64,000 bases of DNA from DASYTH01 sp035762905 (GTDB lineage: Bacteria > Actinomycetota > Actinomycetes > Mycobacteriales > Pseudonocardiaceae): positions 1 through 64,000 of the forward strand of contig NZ_DASUCC010000157.1 in the NCBI RefSeq assembly GCF_035762905.1, read 5' to 3'. Positions 61,617 to 64,000 of the stretch are shown one piece after another (the stretch's first letter is position 1; every line of letters begins with the position of its first letter). The notes below the pieces were generated by a model. The model had not been told where the DNA came from, did no database searches, and saw only the letters and a program-made list of their open reading frames with translations. Position numbers and translations under genes: made by a program.

Positions 61617-62516
61617 TTGACGAAGGACCAGTACGCCCAGCAGGACCCGAGATCCCAGTACCCGACACCGGATCAGCAGCATGGCCAGGTACAGGACCAC
61701 CCGGGTACCGGTGCGCAGATGCAACCGCGGCCGGACCACGGGGAGCGGTCCTACCGCGGCGCCGAGCGGTTGGTCGGCCGCACGGCCGTGCTCACCGGTG
61801 GTGACTCCGGCATCGGCCGGGCGGTGGCGGTGGCCTTCGCCCGGGAAGGCGCCGACCTCGTGCTGTCCTATCTGGACGAGGAAGAGGCCGACGCGAAGGA
61901 GACCATGGAGTTGGTCCGCCAGGCCGGCCGGCAGGCGCTGGCGGTCCCGGGAGACATCCGCGACGAGGAGCAGTGCCGGCGGGTGGTCGAGCGGGCGGTG
62001 CGGGAGTTCGGCCGGATCGACGTGCTGGTGAACAACGCCGCCTACCAGATGTCCCAGAAGGGCGGGATTCTCGACATCTCCACCGAGCAGTTCGACCGGG
62101 TGCTCAAGACCAACCTCTACGCCATGTTCTGGCTGTGCAAGGCGGCCGTCCCGCACATGCGACCCGGCGCATCCATCATCAACACCGCGTCGATCCAGGC
62201 ATCCCAACCCTCGCCGGAGCTCATCGACTACGCCCTGACCAAGGGCGGAATCGTCACGTTCACCAAGGCGCTGTCGGCCGACCTGGTCGGCAAGGGCATC
62301 CGGGTCAACTCGGTGGCACCCGGCCCGGTGTGGACACCGCTGATCCCGGCCACCATGCCCGCGGAGAAGGTCGACTCGTTCGGCGAGCAGACCCCCCTCG
62401 GTCGCGCCGCCCAACCCGCAGAGCTCGCCCCCGCCTATGTGTTCTTCGCCTCGCAGGAATCCAGCTATGTCACCGGCGAGGTCCTCGCGGTCACCGGCGG
62501 GCAACCACTGACCTGA
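61617..62516 (+). CDS. Short-chain dehydrogenase/reductase (YdaD / general stress protein 39 type)
   Basis: 299 aa. TTG 61617 is chosen because GAGGAG lies just upstream and the residues before it are not family-like. A Gln/Pro-rich N-terminal arm of about 50 residues (typical of this stress subgroup) precedes the Rossmann fold. Thr-Gly-Gly-Asp-Ser-Gly-Ile-Gly-Arg lies near 61-69, Asn-Asn-Ala-Ala-Tyr-Gln near 139, and the catalytic Ser and Tyr-x-x-x-Lys near 190-208. NAD(P)-dependent; substrate unknown. Divergent from catalase across 176 bases. Confidence 0.92.
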   Translation: MTKDQYAQQDPRSQYPTPDQQHGQVQDHPGTGAQMQPRPDHGERSYRGAERLVGRTAVLTGGDSGIGRAVAVAFAREGADLVLSYLDEEEADAKETMELVRQAGRQALAVPGDIRDEEQCRRVVERAVREFGRIDVLVNNAAYQMSQKGGILDISTEQFDRVLKTNLYAMFWLCKAAVPHMRPGASIINTASIQASQPSPELIDYALTKGGIVTFTKALSADLVGKGIRVNSVAPGPVWTPLIPATMPAEKVDSFGEQTPLGRAAQPAELAPAYVFFASQESSYVTGEVLAVTGGQPLT

Positions 62517-62587
62517 CCACCCGGGCGTGTCCGAACGAGACGGTCCGGCAGGGTTTTTCGCTGCGGTTGAGGAGGTACACCCCGTGC

Positions 62588-63250
62588 ATGTTGTTGAGAC
62601 CACCGGGGGTGTACCGACCGCAGGCGGACACCTGGCTGCTCGCCAAGGCGATCGAACAGGCCGCGCTGCCAAGCGAAGCCCGGGTGCTGGACATCGGTGC
62701 GGGTACCGGGGCGCTGTCGGTGGCCGCCGCCCGGGCCGGTGCCGCCGAGGTGACGGCGGTGGACGTGTCCCGGCGGGCGGTCCTGGCGACGTGGTTCAAC
62801 ACGGCGGTGCGCGGCCTGCCGGTGCGGGTGCGCCGGGGCGACGCGCTGGACGTGGCGGCCGGCCGCCGGTTCGACGTGATCCTGGCCAACCCGCCCTACG
62901 TGCCGTGCGAGCGGCCGGACGTACCGGACGCCGGGCCGCGGCGGGCCTGGGACGCCGGGCTGGACGGCCGGGCGATGGTGAACCGGGTCACCGCGCTGGC
63001 CCCGCTGCTGCTGGCCCCGCGCGGCCTGATCCTGATCGTCCACTCGCAACTGTGCGGGGTGGACCGGACGCTGCACCAGCTGCGCGGCGGCGGGTTGAAG
63101 GCGTCGGTGGTGGCCCGAGCGATCGAGCCGTTCGGTCCGGTGATGCGCGGCCGGGTGGACTTCCTGGAGCGCGCCGGCCTGATCGAGCCCGGCCAGCGGC
63201 ACGAGCAACTGGTGGTGATCCGCGGTGACCGCACCGAACCCCCGGCCTGA
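62588..63250 (+). CDS. HemK2/MTQ2-like SAM-dependent methyltransferase
   Basis: 220 aa, ATG 62588 with GGAGGT 11 bases upstream. Begins Leu-Arg-Pro-Pro-Gly-Val-Tyr-x-Pro-Gln-x-Asp-Thr-Trp-Leu-Leu, the known start of this group. The SAM motif is Asp-Ile-Gly-Ala-Gly-Thr-Gly (about 37-43) and the catalytic Asn-Pro-Pro-Tyr lies near 101-104, as in enzymes that methylate Gln or other planar amides, such as release factors. In actinobacteria this gene often accompanies the CDGSH and iron redox enzyme genes, as here. Its true target is unknown. Confidence 0.85.
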   Translation: MLLRPPGVYRPQADTWLLAKAIEQAALPSEARVLDIGAGTGALSVAAARAGAAEVTAVDVSRRAVLATWFNTAVRGLPVRVRRGDALDVAAGRRFDVILANPPYVPCERPDVPDAGPRRAWDAGLDGRAMVNRVTALAPLLLAPRGLILIVHSQLCGVDRTLHQLRGGGLKASVVARAIEPFGPVMRGRVDFLERAGLIEPGQRHEQLVVIRGDRTEPPA

Positions 63251-63443
63251 GCCACCCCGGACGGTACGGGTGCCGGACGGCCCGATGCTGATCGAGGGGC
63301 CGGTCGACCTGGTGCTCGCCGACGGCACTCCGGTGCGCTCCGACCGGTTCATGGTCGCGGTGTGCACCTGCCGGCGCAGCAAACGCTACCCGCTGTGCGA
63401 CACCAGCCACCGCCCCCGGGTTCGCACCAGGGACAGCGGTTGA
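63225..63443 (+). CDS. CDGSH-type iron-sulfur protein
   Basis: 72 aa from GTG 63225, overlapping the methyltransferase end by 26 bases in another frame. The cluster-binding motif is complete: Cys-Thr-Cys-Arg-Arg-Ser-Lys-x-x-Pro-Leu-Cys-Asp-x-Ser-His near residues 47-62, giving the three-Cys, one-His [2Fe-2S] site. The N-terminal part has the usual Gly-Pro-Met-Leu-Ile-Glu-Gly-Pro-Val strand. Probably an electron carrier, perhaps for the iron redox enzyme at 57807; that link is inferred. Confidence 0.92.
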   Translation: MTAPNPRPEPPRTVRVPDGPMLIEGPVDLVLADGTPVRSDRFMVAVCTCRRSKRYPLCDTSHRPRVRTRDSG

Positions 63444-63490
63444 CCCACTCCATGCCTGAGCCTTGAACATCAACAAGAAGGATGTGTCCC

Positions 63491-63991
63491 ATGTCGACAG
63501 ACGCCATCGTGCTTCTGAAGGAGGACCACCAGGAGATCCGCGGCATGTTCCGCGAGTTCGAGCAAGCCGGTGAGAATGCCACGGTGACGAAGGGCAAGAT
63601 CGTCGATCGTATCCTCGAGGCCCTCACGGTGCACACCTACATCGAAAACGAGGGGCTGTACCCGGAGGTCCGCAAGCTGGTTCCCGATCTGGAGGACGAC
63701 GTTCTGGAGTCCTATGAGGAACACCACGTGGCCGACGTGCTGTGCGCCGAGCTCGCGGCGATGAGCCCGGACGACGAGCGGTTCGACGCCAAGACCACGG
63801 TCCTGATCGAAAGCGTCACCCACCACATCTCGGAGGAGGAAGGGGACTGGTTCCCCAAGGTCCGCGCCGCCCTCGGCCGCAACCAACTGCGGGACATCGG
63901 CGCCCGCATGATCGAACTGCGGGCCAAGGCGCCCCGCAAGCCCGCCCAGCCCAGTGCGCTGAAGAAGGCCGCCGACACCGTGCTCGGGTGA
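63491..63991 (+). CDS. Hemerythrin HHE-domain protein
   Basis: 166 aa from ATG 63491 with AAGGA upstream. A four-helix HHE domain: Leu-Lys-Glu-Asp-His-x-Glu-Ile-Arg near 10-18, Leu-Thr-Val-His-Thr-x-Ile-Glu-Asn-Glu (about 46-55), Glu-Glu-His-His near 75, and Thr-His-His-Ile-Ser-Glu-Glu-Glu near 114. These supply His and acidic ligands for a di-iron centre. It would bind oxygen, nitric oxide or peroxide, or sense them. It ends nine bases before the window edge and is complete. Confidence 0.93.
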   Translation: MSTDAIVLLKEDHQEIRGMFREFEQAGENATVTKGKIVDRILEALTVHTYIENEGLYPEVRKLVPDLEDDVLESYEEHHVADVLCAELAAMSPDDERFDAKTTVLIESVTHHISEEEGDWFPKVRAALGRNQLRDIGARMIELRAKAPRKPAQPSALKKAADTVLG

Positions 63992-64000
63992 GTTTCGACC

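Overview
The window looks like chromosomal DNA from a high-GC actinomycete, most likely of the Pseudonocardiaceae type. The pointers are very GC-rich third codon positions, frequent GTG/TTG starts, actinobacterial families (RGCVC, DUF6307, DUF5994, ANTAR, DUF1707/TM2), IdeR/DmdR-type iron boxes, and an MbtH-assisted NRPS siderophore system. The genus is an inference; no rRNA gene is present to settle it.

Left part (1-7.4 kb): the end of an ANTAR regulator, a fatty-acid desaturase, a large secreted GH31 glycosidase with carbohydrate-binding and Ig-like C-terminal domains, a DUF1707/TM2 protein and a tandem-repeat membrane protein. Next comes an unusual minus-strand array of 15 tRNA or tRNA-like genes (7.5-9.04 kb). 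Many keep textbook identity bases (Ala G3-U70, Cys U73, Asp/Asn/Gln G73), yet five have shortened D arms. Two carry Leu anticodons on short-variable-arm bodies. A YciO-family gene lies 640 bases beyond it.

10.3-18.3 kb: a YjbR/MmcQ-like protein, a secreted polyester hydrolase of the cutinase/PET-hydrolase family, a LAL-type LuxR regulator, an HxlR regulator divergent from an acyl-CoA dehydrogenase, and an NMT1-type binding lipoprotein with its permease but no local ATPase.

18.5-51.4 kb: an iron-regulated siderophore locus. Divergent from overlapping iron boxes (20384-20417) run an ABC exporter (minus) and two NRPS genes plus mbtH (plus). The order is A-MT-PCP-E on the first protein; the second (about 6230 aa) reads C-A(Ser)-PCP-E, C-A(hydroxyornithine)-MT-PCP, C-A(Ser)-PCP, C-A-PCP, C-A-PCP-E. 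A 22-bp palindromic terminator separates this from a ferric-siderophore-binding lipoprotein, an asymmetric heterodimeric ABC exporter, and a FecC-FecD-FecE type importer, each starting beside further iron boxes. Together they would make, export and recover an N-methylated hydroxamate-type peptide siderophore. The line lacks a thioesterase, has a condensation domain without its catalytic His, lacks an expected epimerase in module 5, and has no ornithine hydroxylase or formyltransferase nearby.

51.4-64 kb: a dense oxidative and general-stress island. It holds a YflT-like protein, a four-gene operon (RGCVC, DUF6307, DUF5994, HPF-like), an ATP-grasp enzyme, an HSL-type esterase, a GCS2-type carboxylate-amine ligase coupled to a heme-oxygenase-like iron enzyme, CsbD, catalase HPII, a YdaD-like SDR, a HemK2-like methyltransferase, a CDGSH protein and a hemerythrin. 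Calls rest on motif reading only; no database search was possible.
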